DNA of 64,000 nt, taken from the NCBI GenBank assembly GCA_024236095.1, contig JACKLD010000012.1:310001-374000 (forward strand). The letters are read 5' to 3'. The position numbers were made by a program, and so were the translations under genes. Positions 35,161 through 43,610 of this stretch are shown one piece after another (within the stretch, counting starts at the first letter, position 1; every line of letters starts with the position of its first letter). Origin of the DNA: Pseudomonadaceae bacterium (GTDB taxonomy: Bacteria; Pseudomonadota; Alphaproteobacteria; UBA2136; UBA6156). A model generated the notes under the pieces. It did no database searches and was not told where the DNA came from. It saw nothing but the letters and a program-made list of their open reading frames with translations.

Positions 35161-35448
35161 TGCAAGGGGGAGGAGGTTTCCTCCTCCCCCTTGCCATCAA
35201 GAATGAAATTGGCCCGCAGGGCCAAGTTGCCGGGGCCGTAGGCCTCTAGGCAACGGGGAAAGCGCCCATCCGAACTCCACCGCCCGCCTCAAGAAAAGAG
35301 GGGGTCCAAGGGGGAGGAGGTTTCCTCCTCCCCCTTGCCATCAAGAGTGAAGTTGACCCGCAGGGCCAAGTTGCCGAGCCCGTAGGGCTTTAGGCAACGG
35401 GGAAAGCGCCCGCCATACCCCCACCGCCCGCCTCAAGAAGCACAACAC
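35161..35448. repeat. Two tandem copies of a 144-bp structured repeat
   Basis: Copies 35161-35304 and 35305-35448 are about 88% identical. Each holds a perfect 14-bp inverted repeat, CAAGGGGGAGGAGG-TTT-CCTCCTCCCCCTTG. Each also has GGCCC-GCA-GGGCC and a GTTGCC...GGCAAC stem, then a conserved AACGGGGAAAGCGCCC box and CGCCCGCCTCAAGAA. No ORF is convincing. The remaining 730-bp rpsB-tsf gap holds only the inverted repeat and terminator listed separately. Confidence 0.85.
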
Positions 35449-35492
35449 CCCTTGACATCCCCCCACCCCCTCCCCAAACTCTCCCTACTCCT

Positions 35493-35516
35493 CCGGAGGC
35501 AAAAGAGTGCCTCCGG
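35493..35516. repeat. Perfect inverted repeat
   Basis: CCGGAGGCA-AAAGAG-TGCCTCCGG in the rpsB-tsf gap. Confidence 0.7.
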
Positions 35517-35708
35517 CACTTAGATCTTTTGTCTTTATTTGGTAGGAGAAAACCGAAAGGTTCTAAATGGAAGGCACCATCGGACCATCCCCCCGCCAAG
35601 CGCGCGAGGGAGATTACATTTCTCCCCGCCGCCCCGGCGGCGGTGGTATCGGTTGCAGCGGCTGCTGAAGCAACAACGCTGATCAGCCACAACAACCGAA
35701 CAAAAACG

Positions 35709-35733
35709 AAAAAGGCGGCCAAGCCGCCTTTTT
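35709..35733 (-). terminator. Intrinsic terminator after rpsB
   Basis: AAAAAGGCGGC-CAA-GCCGCCTTTTT, an 11-bp stem including A/T runs, 15 nt beyond the rpsB stop. It implies that rpsB and tsf are at least partly separate transcripts. Confidence 0.8.
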
Positions 35734-35747
35734 CACGTCCATACACC

Positions 35748-36680
35748 TTAGGCGCTGGCTTGGGCCTCGGCCGGAGCCGCCGCTTCGGCAGCCGCTTCCG
35801 CATTGGCCACTTCCTGCGCTTTCTTGCTCAAGGTCACCGTGGTTTCTTTCTTCGGTGCACGGGCCGCCACCACACCACCGGCGCTCTTCACCACCGGCGC
35901 GTTGTGGGCCTGCATGGCAATGCCGGAAAGCACCGCATCGGCCACCAAACGGCTGTACAGGCTCAGGGCACGGCTGGAGTCGTCGTTGCCGGGAATCACG
36001 TACGCCACACCGTCGTCGCTGGCGTTGGTATCCACCACGCCCACCACGGGAATGCCCAAACGGTTGGCTTCATCCACCGCAATCTTGTCTTCATGGACGC
36101 TCAGCACCACCACCAGGTCAGGCAGGCCGGCCATGTTCATGATACCGCCCAGCACACGCTTCAGGTTGTCGCGCTCGCGCTCCAGCATCAGGCGTTCCTT
36201 TTTGGTGTAGTGGCCCATCGGGTCTTTCACCTGCGAAAGATCGGCCGGAGCATCTTCAGTGGCCGCGGCTTGCAGCTCTTCAATCTTCTTGGCGGCATCG
36301 GCGCTGCCGGCAAACTGGGCTTCCAAATCCTTCAGACGGGCGATGCTCTTGCTCACCGTTTTCCAGTTGGTCAGCAAACCACCCAACCAACGGTGGTTGA
36401 TGTAAAACATCCCGCACTTCTCGGCGGCCTCTTGCACCGCTTCACGGGCTTGCTTCTTGGTGCCGACAAACAGCACGCGGCCGCCACGGGCCACGGTGCT
36501 TTCCACCGCTGCCAGCGCGGTGTACAGCATCGGCACGGTCTGGGTGATGTCGATGATGTGGATGCCGTTGCGCTGGCCGTAAATGTAGCTGCGCAGCTTG
36601 GGGTTCCAGCGGAAGCTGCGGTGCCCGAAGTGCACCCCGGCGGAAAGAAGGTCGGAGACGGTAAATTGCGGCAAAGCCAT
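35748..36680 (-). CDS. rpsB: Ribosomal protein S2
   Basis: A 310-residue uS2. Family blocks: LLSAGVHFGHRSFRWNPKLR, HIIDITQTVPML, FVGTKKQAREAV, HRWLGGLLTNWKTV and GIPVVGVVDTNASDDGV. Longer than the usual 240 because of an insert near 120-155 (AAATEDAPADLS) and an Ala/Glu-rich C-terminal tail. AAGGA ribosome site. Own promoter upstream and terminator downstream. Confidence 0.95.
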   Translation of the reverse strand: MALPQFTVSDLLSAGVHFGHRSFRWNPKLRSYIYGQRNGIHIIDITQTVPMLYTALAAVESTVARGGRVLFVGTKKQAREAVQEAAEKCGMFYINHRWLGGLLTNWKTVSKSIARLKDLEAQFAGSADAAKKIEELQAAATEDAPADLSQVKDPMGHYTKKERLMLERERDNLKRVLGGIMNMAGLPDLVVVLSVHEDKIAVDEANRLGIPVVGVVDTNASDDGVAYVIPGNDDSSRALSLYSRLVADAVLSGIAMQAHNAPVVKSAGGVVAARAPKKETTVTLSKKAQEVANAEAAAEAAAPAEAQASA

Positions 36681-36797
36681 GATACATAGTCCTTTGTTTG
36701 GTTTCAGTCGTCACCGTGGCGCTCTCACAGGGAAGCTTCCTCCCCTGCAACCAAAACCGCCCCGGCTGTGGTTTTCCCCTTACATAGGGGATGCGGC

Positions 36798-36826
36798 CTT
36801 ATAGCGCTACCTCTGCCCCAACGCAA
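36798..36826 (-). promoter_or_regulatory. Promoter of rpsB
   Basis: TTGCGT-N17-TATAAG, about 115 nt before the rpsB ATG. The leader contains a TCCCC...GGGGA hairpin. The -35 hexamer equals that of mnmA. Confidence 0.6.
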
Positions 36827-36833
36827 GGGTTTT

Positions 36834-38039
36834 TCAAACAATCTCCACCTTTCCCACCCGCACCCCCTGCGCATGGGTTTCAATCCACCCGCCCCCCAAC
36901 ATCACGCCATCGTCGGTATAAAACACCGCCGCTTGCCCCGGCGACACCTGCTCCTCCGGCGCATCCAGCACCACTTCGGCCCGCCCGCCGTCCAGCAGAC
37001 GTACCAAGCCGCCAGCCCCCGCATGCTGCGCCCGCACCTTCACCACCACCGGCAACTCGGCCACATCACCGCCCAGCCAATTCATCTCCCGCACGGTAAA
37101 CATCTTGCGCCCCAAACTGGCACGCGGGCCAATCACCACCTCGCGGGTGTCGGGACGGATCTCCACCACATACATCCCTTCCTTGAAGCCCCCCGGCACC
37201 CCCTTCCGCTGCCCCACGGTAAAACCGACAATCCCGTCATGCCGTCCCGCCACCGTGCCGTCTTCCAGCACGATGTTCCCCGGCGCCTCGGCCTCCGGTG
37301 CAAACTTGCGCACCACCTTGCGGTAGTCCCCCCCCGGCACAAAACAAATGTCGTAACTGTCCTTCTTGCCGTGGTTGTGGATGCCCAACAGCTTCGCCAG
37401 CTCACGCACCTTTGGCTTTTCCATATTCCCCAGCGGAAACGCCAGAAAGTCCAACTGCTCCCGCGTGGTGGCAAACAGGTAATAGCTCTGGTCTTTCGTT
37501 ACGTCCTCACCTCTCCGCAGCATCCACGTGCCGTCGGAAACCCCGTAATCCGTTAACCCGTCAACCTGCTCCCTGCGCACGTAATGCCCGGTCACCAACA
37601 CATCGGCCCCCAAGGTCTTGGCCTTGTCCAACAATTCCTTGAACTTGATACGCTGGTTGCAGCGCACACACGGTATCGGCGTTGCTCCGGCCAAGTACGT
37701 CTCCACAAAGTCGTCAATCACCGCCTCTTTAAAGGCGCTTTCCATGTTCAGCACATAGTGCGGAATGCCAATCGTCTGGCACACCATCCGCGCGTCATAC
37801 ACGTCATCCAGCGCGCAGCAGGTGCCAAAAGCCTTGGTCTTACCCGCATTGCTAGCAGGCGTGTAATCCCACAACTGCAAGGTCATGCCGATGGTCTTGT
37901 ACCCCAGCCGCTGGCACAGCGCCGCCACACAGCTAGAATCCACCCCGCCACTCATCGCCACCACCACCGTGGTGTCTTCCGGCGCCTTGCCCGCCACCAG
38001 CGGCGGTACCTGCACCCACTCGGGAAGCCCCTTTTCCAT
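36834..38039 (-). CDS. mnmA: tRNA-specific 2-thiouridylase
   Basis: A 401-residue enzyme for 2-thiolation of U34 in tRNA Lys, Glu and Gln. PP-loop VVVAMSGGVDSSCVA binds ATP. The catalytic Cys124 is in TPIPCVRCNQ and Cys232 in DICFVPGG. HDGIVGFTVGQRKG and the C-terminal beta domain follow. It takes sulfur relayed from a cysteine desulfurase, such as the one at 39248. A -10 TATAAC ends 6 nt before the ATG, so the mRNA appears leaderless. Confidence 0.94.
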   Translation of the reverse strand: MEKGLPEWVQVPPLVAGKAPEDTTVVVAMSGGVDSSCVAALCQRLGYKTIGMTLQLWDYTPASNAGKTKAFGTCCALDDVYDARMVCQTIGIPHYVLNMESAFKEAVIDDFVETYLAGATPIPCVRCNQRIKFKELLDKAKTLGADVLVTGHYVRREQVDGLTDYGVSDGTWMLRRGEDVTKDQSYYLFATTREQLDFLAFPLGNMEKPKVRELAKLLGIHNHGKKDSYDICFVPGGDYRKVVRKFAPEAEAPGNIVLEDGTVAGRHDGIVGFTVGQRKGVPGGFKEGMYVVEIRPDTREVVIGPRASLGRKMFTVREMNWLGGDVAELPVVVKVRAQHAGAGGLVRLLDGGRAEVVLDAPEEQVSPGQAAVFYTDDGVMLGGGWIETHAQGVRVGKVEIV

Positions 38040-38045
38040 GCCCGC

Positions 38046-38074
38046 GTTATAGGCAGGTTAACGCGTCAACGCAA
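38046..38074 (-). promoter_or_regulatory. Promoter of mnmA, predicted leaderless
   Basis: TTGCGT-N17-TATAAC-N6-ATG; no Shine-Dalgarno. Confidence 0.6.
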
Positions 38075-38079
38075 GCAAG

Positions 38080-38334
38080 CTACAACTCATGCTCCGCAAG
38101 CTTCCGTACCTCGACCAAATCAAACACCCGCTCATAACGGGCCTGCGCATCCCGTTTGTCGGCAGTACAACGGGCCGTCTCAATATCTTCTTTCAACGCG
38201 GCAAGCACAATTTCCAGCTCGTCCACCGCAAAGCATGCCAGCATAAAATCCCCACCACTCCGCCAATCCAGCAGCACCTTTTCCACCTTGGTGGGATGAA
38301 CCAAAACCGTCGCGGAATATCGGGCATTTGCCAT
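38080..38334 (-). CDS. Small hypothetical protein
   Basis: An 84-residue soluble-looking protein (MANARYSATVLVHPTKVEK, later DELEIVLAALKEDIETARC). It has no clear ribosome site. It is divergent from the dehydrogenase gene, 65 bp apart, and ends 40 bp before the mnmA promoter. Not recognised. Confidence 0.5.
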   Translation of the reverse strand: MANARYSATVLVHPTKVEKVLLDWRSGGDFMLACFAVDELEIVLAALKEDIETARCTADKRDAQARYERVFDLVEVRKLAEHEL

Positions 38335-38399
38335 GCGCCATTATGCCCGCTACCATGCCGTCACACAAGTGCGACGCATATACAACGAGGAGCCATCCC

Positions 38400-39260
38400 A
38401 TGAACATCAGCTTTCTCGGCCTCGGCGTGATGGGTTACCCCATGGCGGGCTATTTGGCCAAAGCAGGCCACAATGTCACCGTGTATAACCGTACCGCCGG
38501 CAAAGCCGAGGCATGGGCAAACGAATACGGCGGCGCCACCGCCGCCACTCCCGCCGCCGCCGCCCAAAATGCCGACGTGCTCATCTCCATGGTCGGCAAC
38601 GATGACGACGTGCGGCAAGTGCTGATAGCATCCGGCGCCCTCGCCGCCCTGCCCGAAGGCGCCTTGCTCATCGACCACACCACCGCCTCCGCCACACTGG
38701 CACAACAGCTGGCCACCCTGTGCGACCAACACGGCCACGCCTTCGTCGATGCCCCCGTCTCCGGCGGCCAGAAAGGCGCGGTGGAAGGCATCCTCACCAT
38801 CATGGCAGGCGGTACACCACAGGCCTTTGCCCGCGCCGAGCCTGTCTTTCAGGCCTACGCCAAAACCATCACCCACGTCGGCCCGGCAGGCCACGGCCAA
38901 CTGTGCAAGATGCTCAACCAAATCTGCATCGCAGGCGTGCTGGCCGGCGTCGCCGAGGCCGTGCATCTCGGCCAGAAGTCGGGGTTGGATATGCAAAAGG
39001 CCTATCAGGCCATCAAAGGCGGCAGCGCGCAAAGCTGGCAGTTCGATAACCGCGTGCCCACCATGCTGGATGACAAATATGACTTCGGTTTTGCTGTGGA
39101 ATGGCTGCGCAAGGATCTCGGCATCGCCATTTCCCAAGCCAAAAGCGTCGGCGCCGCCCTGCCCGCCACCGCACTGGTCGACCAATTCCTCGCCGAAGTG
39201 GAAGCCATGGGAGGCAAACGCTGGGACGGCTCCAGCCTGCTCAAACGCTACCGCCGCTGA
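38400..39260 (+). CDS. NAD(P)-dependent beta-hydroxyacid dehydrogenase (3-hydroxyisobutyrate dehydrogenase family)
   Basis: A 286-residue enzyme. Rossmann motif FLGLGVMGYPMAGYLAKAGH at the N-terminus, substrate-binding DAPVSGGQKGAVEGILTIMAGG, catalytic Lys in GHGQLCKMLNQ, and cofactor/substrate residues in WLRKDLGIA. It could act on 3-hydroxyisobutyrate, tartronate semialdehyde or succinic semialdehyde; sequence alone does not decide. GAGGAG ribosome site. Tail-to-tail overlap of 13 nt with the desulfurase. Confidence 0.9.
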   Translation: MNISFLGLGVMGYPMAGYLAKAGHNVTVYNRTAGKAEAWANEYGGATAATPAAAAQNADVLISMVGNDDDVRQVLIASGALAALPEGALLIDHTTASATLAQQLATLCDQHGHAFVDAPVSGGQKGAVEGILTIMAGGTPQAFARAEPVFQAYAKTITHVGPAGHGQLCKMLNQICIAGVLAGVAEAVHLGQKSGLDMQKAYQAIKGGSAQSWQFDNRVPTMLDDKYDFGFAVEWLRKDLGIAISQAKSVGAALPATALVDQFLAEVEAMGGKRWDGSSLLKRYRR

Positions 39261-40351
39261 AGGACATTCCCAAACCGGGCCAAAAAGTCGCCAATCTCGG
39301 TTGGCGTATTTTGCCACCCCAAACTCACCCGCACCACGTCACCCGCCGCCTGCGCATCCCAACCCATTGCTTGCAACACATGGCTGGCCTTCACCCGCCC
39401 GCTGCCGCAGGCGCTGCCTTGGCTGACCGCCACGCCCGCCATGTCCAGAGCAATCACCACGTCTTCGCCCTTGTGCCCGGAGACATGCACCTGCACCACA
39501 TGGTCAACCCGTGCGGCGCCCCGTGCCACCACCGGCACCCCCAAATCATCCAACCCTGCCACCAACGCGCGGTTCATCGCCGCCAACCGTGCCTGTTCAT
39601 CCCCGCCGCCCGCCACCGCCAGCGCCGCCGCCATCCCTGCGGCCCCGGCCACGTTTTCGGTTCCGGCCCGCCGGTTACGCTCTTGCCCGCCACCGGTCAT
39701 CTGGGCGGTCAGCCTGTCCTGAATCTCACTTCTCACCACCAATGCCCCCACGCCCTGCGGGCCGCCAAATTTGTGGGCAGAAAGGCTCAGCATATCCACC
39801 CCCAACGCCACCATGCCTACCGGCCCATGCCCTACCGTCTGCACCGCGTCACAATGCACCAGCGCACCATACGCACGGGCCAGCGCCGCCACCTCGGCCA
39901 CGGGTTGCACCACCCCGTTCTCGTTGTTGGCGTGCATCACGCTCACCAGCGCTACGCCACCTTTCTTAAGCTCCGCTTCCAACGCCTCCAACCGCACCAC
40001 GCCACTGGCATCAACCGGAAGCACCTCGCCTCCCGACACCATGGCCGTATTCAGCACGCAATCGTGCTCCACCGCACTCACCAACAACCGTCCGGCCTCA
40101 CGGCCGACTCCCCGCAACGCCAGATTGTTGGCTTCGGTGCCACCACTGGTCAACACCACCCGCTCGGCCCGCACCCCCAAACAATCCCCCAATTGCCGCC
40201 GCGCCTTGTCCAACACAAAGCGCAGAGCCTGCCCTTCGGCATGGATGCTGCTGGCATTGCCCGCCATCTCCAACACGTCCAGCACCGCCGCACGGGCTTC
40301 GGGCCGCAACGGGGCACTGGCCGCATTATCAAGGTAAATCCGCGATGTCAT
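39248..40351 (-). CDS. Cysteine desulfurase (NifS/IscS family)
   Basis: A 367-residue PLP enzyme that removes sulfur from cysteine for Fe-S clusters and thio-tRNA. PLP Lys194 is in SLSAHKFGGPQGVG, the cofactor-stacking His is in AVEHDCVL, and the catalytic Cys315 is in QGSACGSGRV. The start at 40351 follows GGGTTGGGG. It lies downstream of iscR but is separated from it by a MITE-like element. In many alphaproteobacteria iscR, a desulfurase and sufBCD are contiguous; sufB does not follow here. Confidence 0.92.
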   Translation of the reverse strand: MTSRIYLDNAASAPLRPEARAAVLDVLEMAGNASSIHAEGQALRFVLDKARRQLGDCLGVRAERVVLTSGGTEANNLALRGVGREAGRLLVSAVEHDCVLNTAMVSGGEVLPVDASGVVRLEALEAELKKGGVALVSVMHANNENGVVQPVAEVAALARAYGALVHCDAVQTVGHGPVGMVALGVDMLSLSAHKFGGPQGVGALVVRSEIQDRLTAQMTGGGQERNRRAGTENVAGAAGMAAALAVAGGGDEQARLAAMNRALVAGLDDLGVPVVARGAARVDHVVQVHVSGHKGEDVVIALDMAGVAVSQGSACGSGRVKASHVLQAMGWDAQAAGDVVRVSLGWQNTPTEIGDFLARFGNVLQRR

Positions 40352-40391
40352 CCCCAACCCATGCCGTCAAACGAGGCCAAGGTCAATGGCC

Positions 40392-40672
40392 TAAAGCCCT
40401 TCCCACAAATATGTCCCCATTTGCAGGAGAGCCAAAACGATGAGAGATGGATGTTGGAGGAGGGAGCGTAGCGGGACTACGAGACTGACGACAACATGCA
40501 TGTCTCGCGTTTTGGCCCCCTGCCCGCAGGGTGGCCGCCCAAACGGCGCCCGCGCGGGTTTCGGTGTCGGTTGTGTAGGCCCGCTACACGCCCTCACCAA
40601 AACGCCACGCGGTCGTAAACTGCGCCGTTTGGTCGCGCCACAAATGGGGACATATTTATGGGAAGGGCTTTA
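40392..40672. mobile_element. 281-bp MITE-like element with 32-bp terminal inverted repeats
   Basis: Ends TAAAGCCCTTCCCACAAAT-ATGTCCCCATTTG (40392-40423) and its inverse (40641-40672), with one mismatch. The interior has no real ORF but has stem-forming segments (GGGAGCGTAGCGGGACTACG; GTAGGCCCGCTAC; GGCGCCCGCGCGGG). The right end contains the iscR stop codon. It fits a non-autonomous transposable element; no transposase is in the window. Confidence 0.8.
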
Positions 40673-41161
40673 ATGGATTTCCACCCGTGCCGCCTTCCCT
40701 GCCGGCACGATGTTAAAATCCTCACCCACATCGCCATCCAGCACCATCTGCAAACTCACCCGTTGGAGGAAACGTTCCATATGGCGGCTCATCGCCATCC
40801 ACAACCCGTGGGCATTACAGGGGCGCCCCACCACGCACCCGGTTTGCGGATGAATCCCTTCCAACTTATACAAAGTCTTACAGCGCGTTAAATCGATATC
40901 CTCATCAATCGCTGCAACAATCTCGGCCAACCAGATGTGCCCGGCATCCCGTGCCAGATTGTACCCGCCGCCCGGCCCGCGCAGACTTTCCACGATGCCG
41001 TGCTTGCGCAACTTGGCGAACAGCTGCTCCAGGTAACTCAGGCTGATGCGCTGCCGCTCGGCAATCTGGGCCAACGTCACCGGCTTGTCAGAATGCGCAC
41101 GCATCTCGGCCAAATCCAGCATCGCCATGATCGCGTAACGCCCACGGGTGGAAAACTGCAC
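40670..41161 (-). CDS. iscR: Rrf2 family Fe-S regulator IscR
   Basis: A 163-residue winged-HTH regulator. HTH about residues 28-60 (TLAQIAERQRISLSYLEQLFAKL), wing LRGPGGGYNLAR, and putative [2Fe-2S] ligands Cys94, Cys109, Cys115 and His118. The C-X14-C spacing is longer than in E. coli IscR (C-X5-C). A GTG start is chosen because GGAG lies 8 nt upstream. The last codons and stop merge into the terminal repeat of the MITE-like element. It likely senses cluster status and controls Fe-S genes. Confidence 0.88.
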   Translation of the reverse strand: MQFSTRGRYAIMAMLDLAEMRAHSDKPVTLAQIAERQRISLSYLEQLFAKLRKHGIVESLRGPGGGYNLARDAGHIWLAEIVAAIDEDIDLTRCKTLYKLEGIHPQTGCVVGRPCNAHGLWMAMSRHMERFLQRVSLQMVLDGDVGEDFNIVPAGKAARVEIH

Positions 41162-41341
41162 GGCACAAACTCCATAATTGTTGACCTCACCCAAGGGTTA
41201 TCTCTCCCGCCCCCCGCCGTCAAGCCTTTGCCCAAACCTTCCGCACCTGGCTGTTACATGGTTACTTATCAGCATGTTATACGATATTCCTTGCAATCTT
41301 CCAACCATCTGTGGCATACCCCGCGCAACGAATCATCCCCC

Positions 41342-41405
41342 GGCGTCATTCCCGCGAAAGCGGGAGCCGGGGCGCAGCAAAAACCAACGCAACGCGTCAT
41401 CCAGC
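41342..41405. repeat. Dispersed repeat, GACCAACGC variant
   Basis: GGCGTCATTCCCGC-GAAA-GCGGGAGCC, then AACCAACGCAACGCGTCATCC. It lies in the 264-bp iscR/hydrolase gap, which otherwise shows only A/T-rich sequence likely holding promoters. Confidence 0.7.
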
Positions 41406-41425
41406 TTAATCAAGAGGAGCCCCCC

Positions 41426-42076
41426 ATGCCCGATGTCAACTTCCAAGGCCCGGCCGGCCGCCTCGAAGCCAAATACTTCAACCAGAACAAACCCGGCAGC
41501 CCCATCGCCGTGGTGCTGCACCCGCACCCACTGCACGGCGGCACCATGAACAACAAACTCACCTACCGCGTGTTCGAGACCTTCGTGCGCATGGGTTTCA
41601 ACGTGCTGCGCTTCAACTTCCGGGGCGTCGGCAACAGCGAGGGCACGTTTGATAACGGCATCGGCGAACTCTCCGACGCTGCCGCCGCGCTCGACTGGCT
41701 CCACGCCCAACACCCCCACACGCCGGAAATCTGGCTGGCAGGCTTCTCGTTCGGCAGCTGGATCACCATGCAGATGCTGATGCGCCGCCCCGACCTCAAG
41801 CGCTTCGTCTCCATCGCCCCGCCGGCGGGCCTTTACGATTTCGGCTTTCTCTCGCCTTGTCCCACCAGCGGACTGGTCATCTACGGCACGGCGGATGAAA
41901 TCACCCCCCCGCACGATACCGAAGCCCTGCTCAAACGCACCGTGCGCCAAAAGGGCATTACCCTCTCCGCCGCCAAAATCCGTGGCGCCGACCACTTCTT
42001 CACCAACCACATGGACGAGCTGACCGCCACCCTCACCGCCTACATCAAGCAGGAATACGGCAAGAACAAGCGTTAA
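41426..42076 (+). CDS. Alpha/beta hydrolase (COG2945-like)
   Basis: A 216-residue hydrolase. Nucleophile elbow GFSFGSW, oxyanion region VVLHPHPLHGGTMNNK, the LRFNFRGVGNSEG strand-loop, acid in IYGTADEITPP and catalytic His in GADHFF. It often lies next to iscR/suf genes in alphaproteobacteria, as here (divergent from iscR), but its substrate is unknown. AGAGGAG ribosome site. Overlaps the next gene's end by 4 nt. Confidence 0.88.
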   Translation: MPDVNFQGPAGRLEAKYFNQNKPGSPIAVVLHPHPLHGGTMNNKLTYRVFETFVRMGFNVLRFNFRGVGNSEGTFDNGIGELSDAAAALDWLHAQHPHTPEIWLAGFSFGSWITMQMLMRRPDLKRFVSIAPPAGLYDFGFLSPCPTSGLVIYGTADEITPPHDTEALLKRTVRQKGITLSAAKIRGADHFFTNHMDELTATLTAYIKQEYGKNKR

Positions 42077-42447
42077 CGCGCGTCATTCGCCAAAAGATGC
42101 CCCAGAACTCTGGCGTTTTTAGCGTAGACCAAGGCAAGCCATTGCCATCCCAAATACGTTAGCACCAACCCCACCACGCCGCCCCCCACCATGACCAAGC
42201 GTCCGCCGATTCCCCCAAAAACTACCAGCAGCACACATACAAAAACGGCACTCCACGGGTAAAACAATGTCAATGATATCGGCAGGCGTCCAATCGCCCA
42301 CCGCGCATAACGCTGCACATGCTTTTCCTGCCACGCAAGCGGATTCAGCGCACGGTAGCGGAACAATGTCACCACCAACGCCGTCAACGCGCAAAATATC
42401 GCCACTCCGGCCCACGCAGCCAGCACAACCAGAATATCACCATGCAT
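42073..42447 (-). CDS. Small polytopic membrane protein
   Basis: A 124-residue protein with three to four hydrophobic segments (ILVVLAAWAGVAIFCALTAL; LFYPWSAVFVCVLLVVFGG; MVGGGVVGLVLTYLGWQ). The inner ATG is chosen because AAGGAT then has proper spacing. Not recognised. Confidence 0.6.
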   Translation of the reverse strand: MHGDILVVLAAWAGVAIFCALTALVVTLFRYRALNPLAWQEKHVQRYARWAIGRLPISLTLFYPWSAVFVCVLLVVFGGIGGRLVMVGGGVVGLVLTYLGWQWLALVYAKNARVLGHLLANDAR

Positions 42448-42483
42448 GATCCACATCCTTCATTGTAAGGTTTTTCCCCCGCA

Positions 42484-43572
42484 TCACATCACCCCCAACC
42501 CCACCAACTCCTCATAATCGCCATCGTCCGGCCGTAGCACCCGCGCGCCCCCCTTGGCCTTGGGACATACCACATACACGCCGTGCTCCTCGTCCCGTGC
42601 CGCTTCATAACGCAAGTCGACAAACTGCACGCAGGTAGCCTTCAACCCGCGCAACGGTTCCTGCACCAATCCGTCGAACACCGCATAACGGCCATACCAA
42701 GCAAACGACGTATCTTGCCATGCGTCCCATGCCCGCTCCACCCGCAAGCGATCCTCGGCGGTGTCTTCCCCGGCGCGGCCAAAGCGGTCATACACCCGCC
42801 ACACTGCCAGCCGTCTGGGCCGATACAACGCGTCAATCCGCGCCGCCCGCGTATCCCCCTCTTTCACCGTCAACACCTTGTCGCGCTTCAGGTTGATCAG
42901 CGTATCATGCACAAATCCTTGGTTGTCGGTCACCATCACCCGCCAGTTCATCGGCGAAAGCGCCTGCGGCACCGCCACCACATCACTATCTTCCAAGCCA
43001 TGTTCTTCCGCGTAATCGCCGCCAAAACCCCGCGCCTGCCAGGCAAATCCGGCTGTCGAGAGCACATAGAGCACCAAACACACCAACCCCATCCGCGCCA
43101 CATACATCCGCAACGGGTAAAACACCCCGGCCAGCACCAGCGTCAACGCACTCAACCCGAACACCAGCGCATCGAAGTCATACAGCACGTTCAACCCAAC
43201 CCGCCCATCCCACAACAGCGCCAACGGCGCAATCCCGTCACTGGTCAGCAATGCCAGCATAATGGTAGAGGCCATGCCCGCCGCCACCGGCACAAACAAC
43301 TCGCCGAACAACTTGCCGCTGGCGGCCCGCAACCCCGCCGCCACCGCAATGGCATGGAACGGCGCCAACGGCAGCGCCCAAAAGAAACCGTGCTGCATCT
43401 GCAAATACGCACCGCTGCCCAGCAGCCACAACAGCATATCCATCACATACGGGTACAATGCCCCGGTAGCGCCTGCCGCCACCCGCCACCAACCCAAGGT
43501 ATCTTCGCGCCCGCGCTCCATCGCGGCCAGCGCCGCCACCAATCCCACCGCCAAAGCGACAACGCTGTACAT
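42484..43572 (-). CDS. Membrane protein resembling the YdjM/COG1988 putative metal-dependent hydrolase family
   Basis: A 362-residue protein. The N-terminal half has about six membrane helices and possible ligand residues in YPYVMDMLLW and QHGFFWALPLAP, a weak form of the D...HRG-TH pattern of that family. The C-terminal half is soluble, with ALYRPRRLAVWRVYDRFG and VQFVDLRYEAARDEEHG, which resemble the soluble tail of such proteins. Assignment is tentative. Confidence 0.55.
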   Translation of the reverse strand: MYSVVALAVGLVAALAAMERGREDTLGWWRVAAGATGALYPYVMDMLLWLLGSGAYLQMQHGFFWALPLAPFHAIAVAAGLRAASGKLFGELFVPVAAGMASTIMLALLTSDGIAPLALLWDGRVGLNVLYDFDALVFGLSALTLVLAGVFYPLRMYVARMGLVCLVLYVLSTAGFAWQARGFGGDYAEEHGLEDSDVVAVPQALSPMNWRVMVTDNQGFVHDTLINLKRDKVLTVKEGDTRAARIDALYRPRRLAVWRVYDRFGRAGEDTAEDRLRVERAWDAWQDTSFAWYGRYAVFDGLVQEPLRGLKATCVQFVDLRYEAARDEEHGVYVVCPKAKGGARVLRPDDGDYEELVGLGVM

Positions 43573-43610
43573 CGGCTATCCTGCCATATACCCGCGCAAC
43601 AACCGCGTTT

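Noticed and set aside
35161..35448. CRISPR-like repeat
   Set aside because: Only two adjacent 144-bp copies with no alternating unique spacers and no cas genes.
35529..36689. Long open frame antisense to rpsB
   Set aside because: It is the reverse-frame shadow of the rpsB reading frame in G+C-rich DNA; its translation is His/Gln/Arg-rich without any domain, and rpsB itself is unambiguous.
40440..40673. Plus-strand ORF inside the MITE-like element
   Set aside because: It runs through the terminal repeat and its low-complexity interior; no ribosome site, and the same end peptide arises from both inverted repeats.
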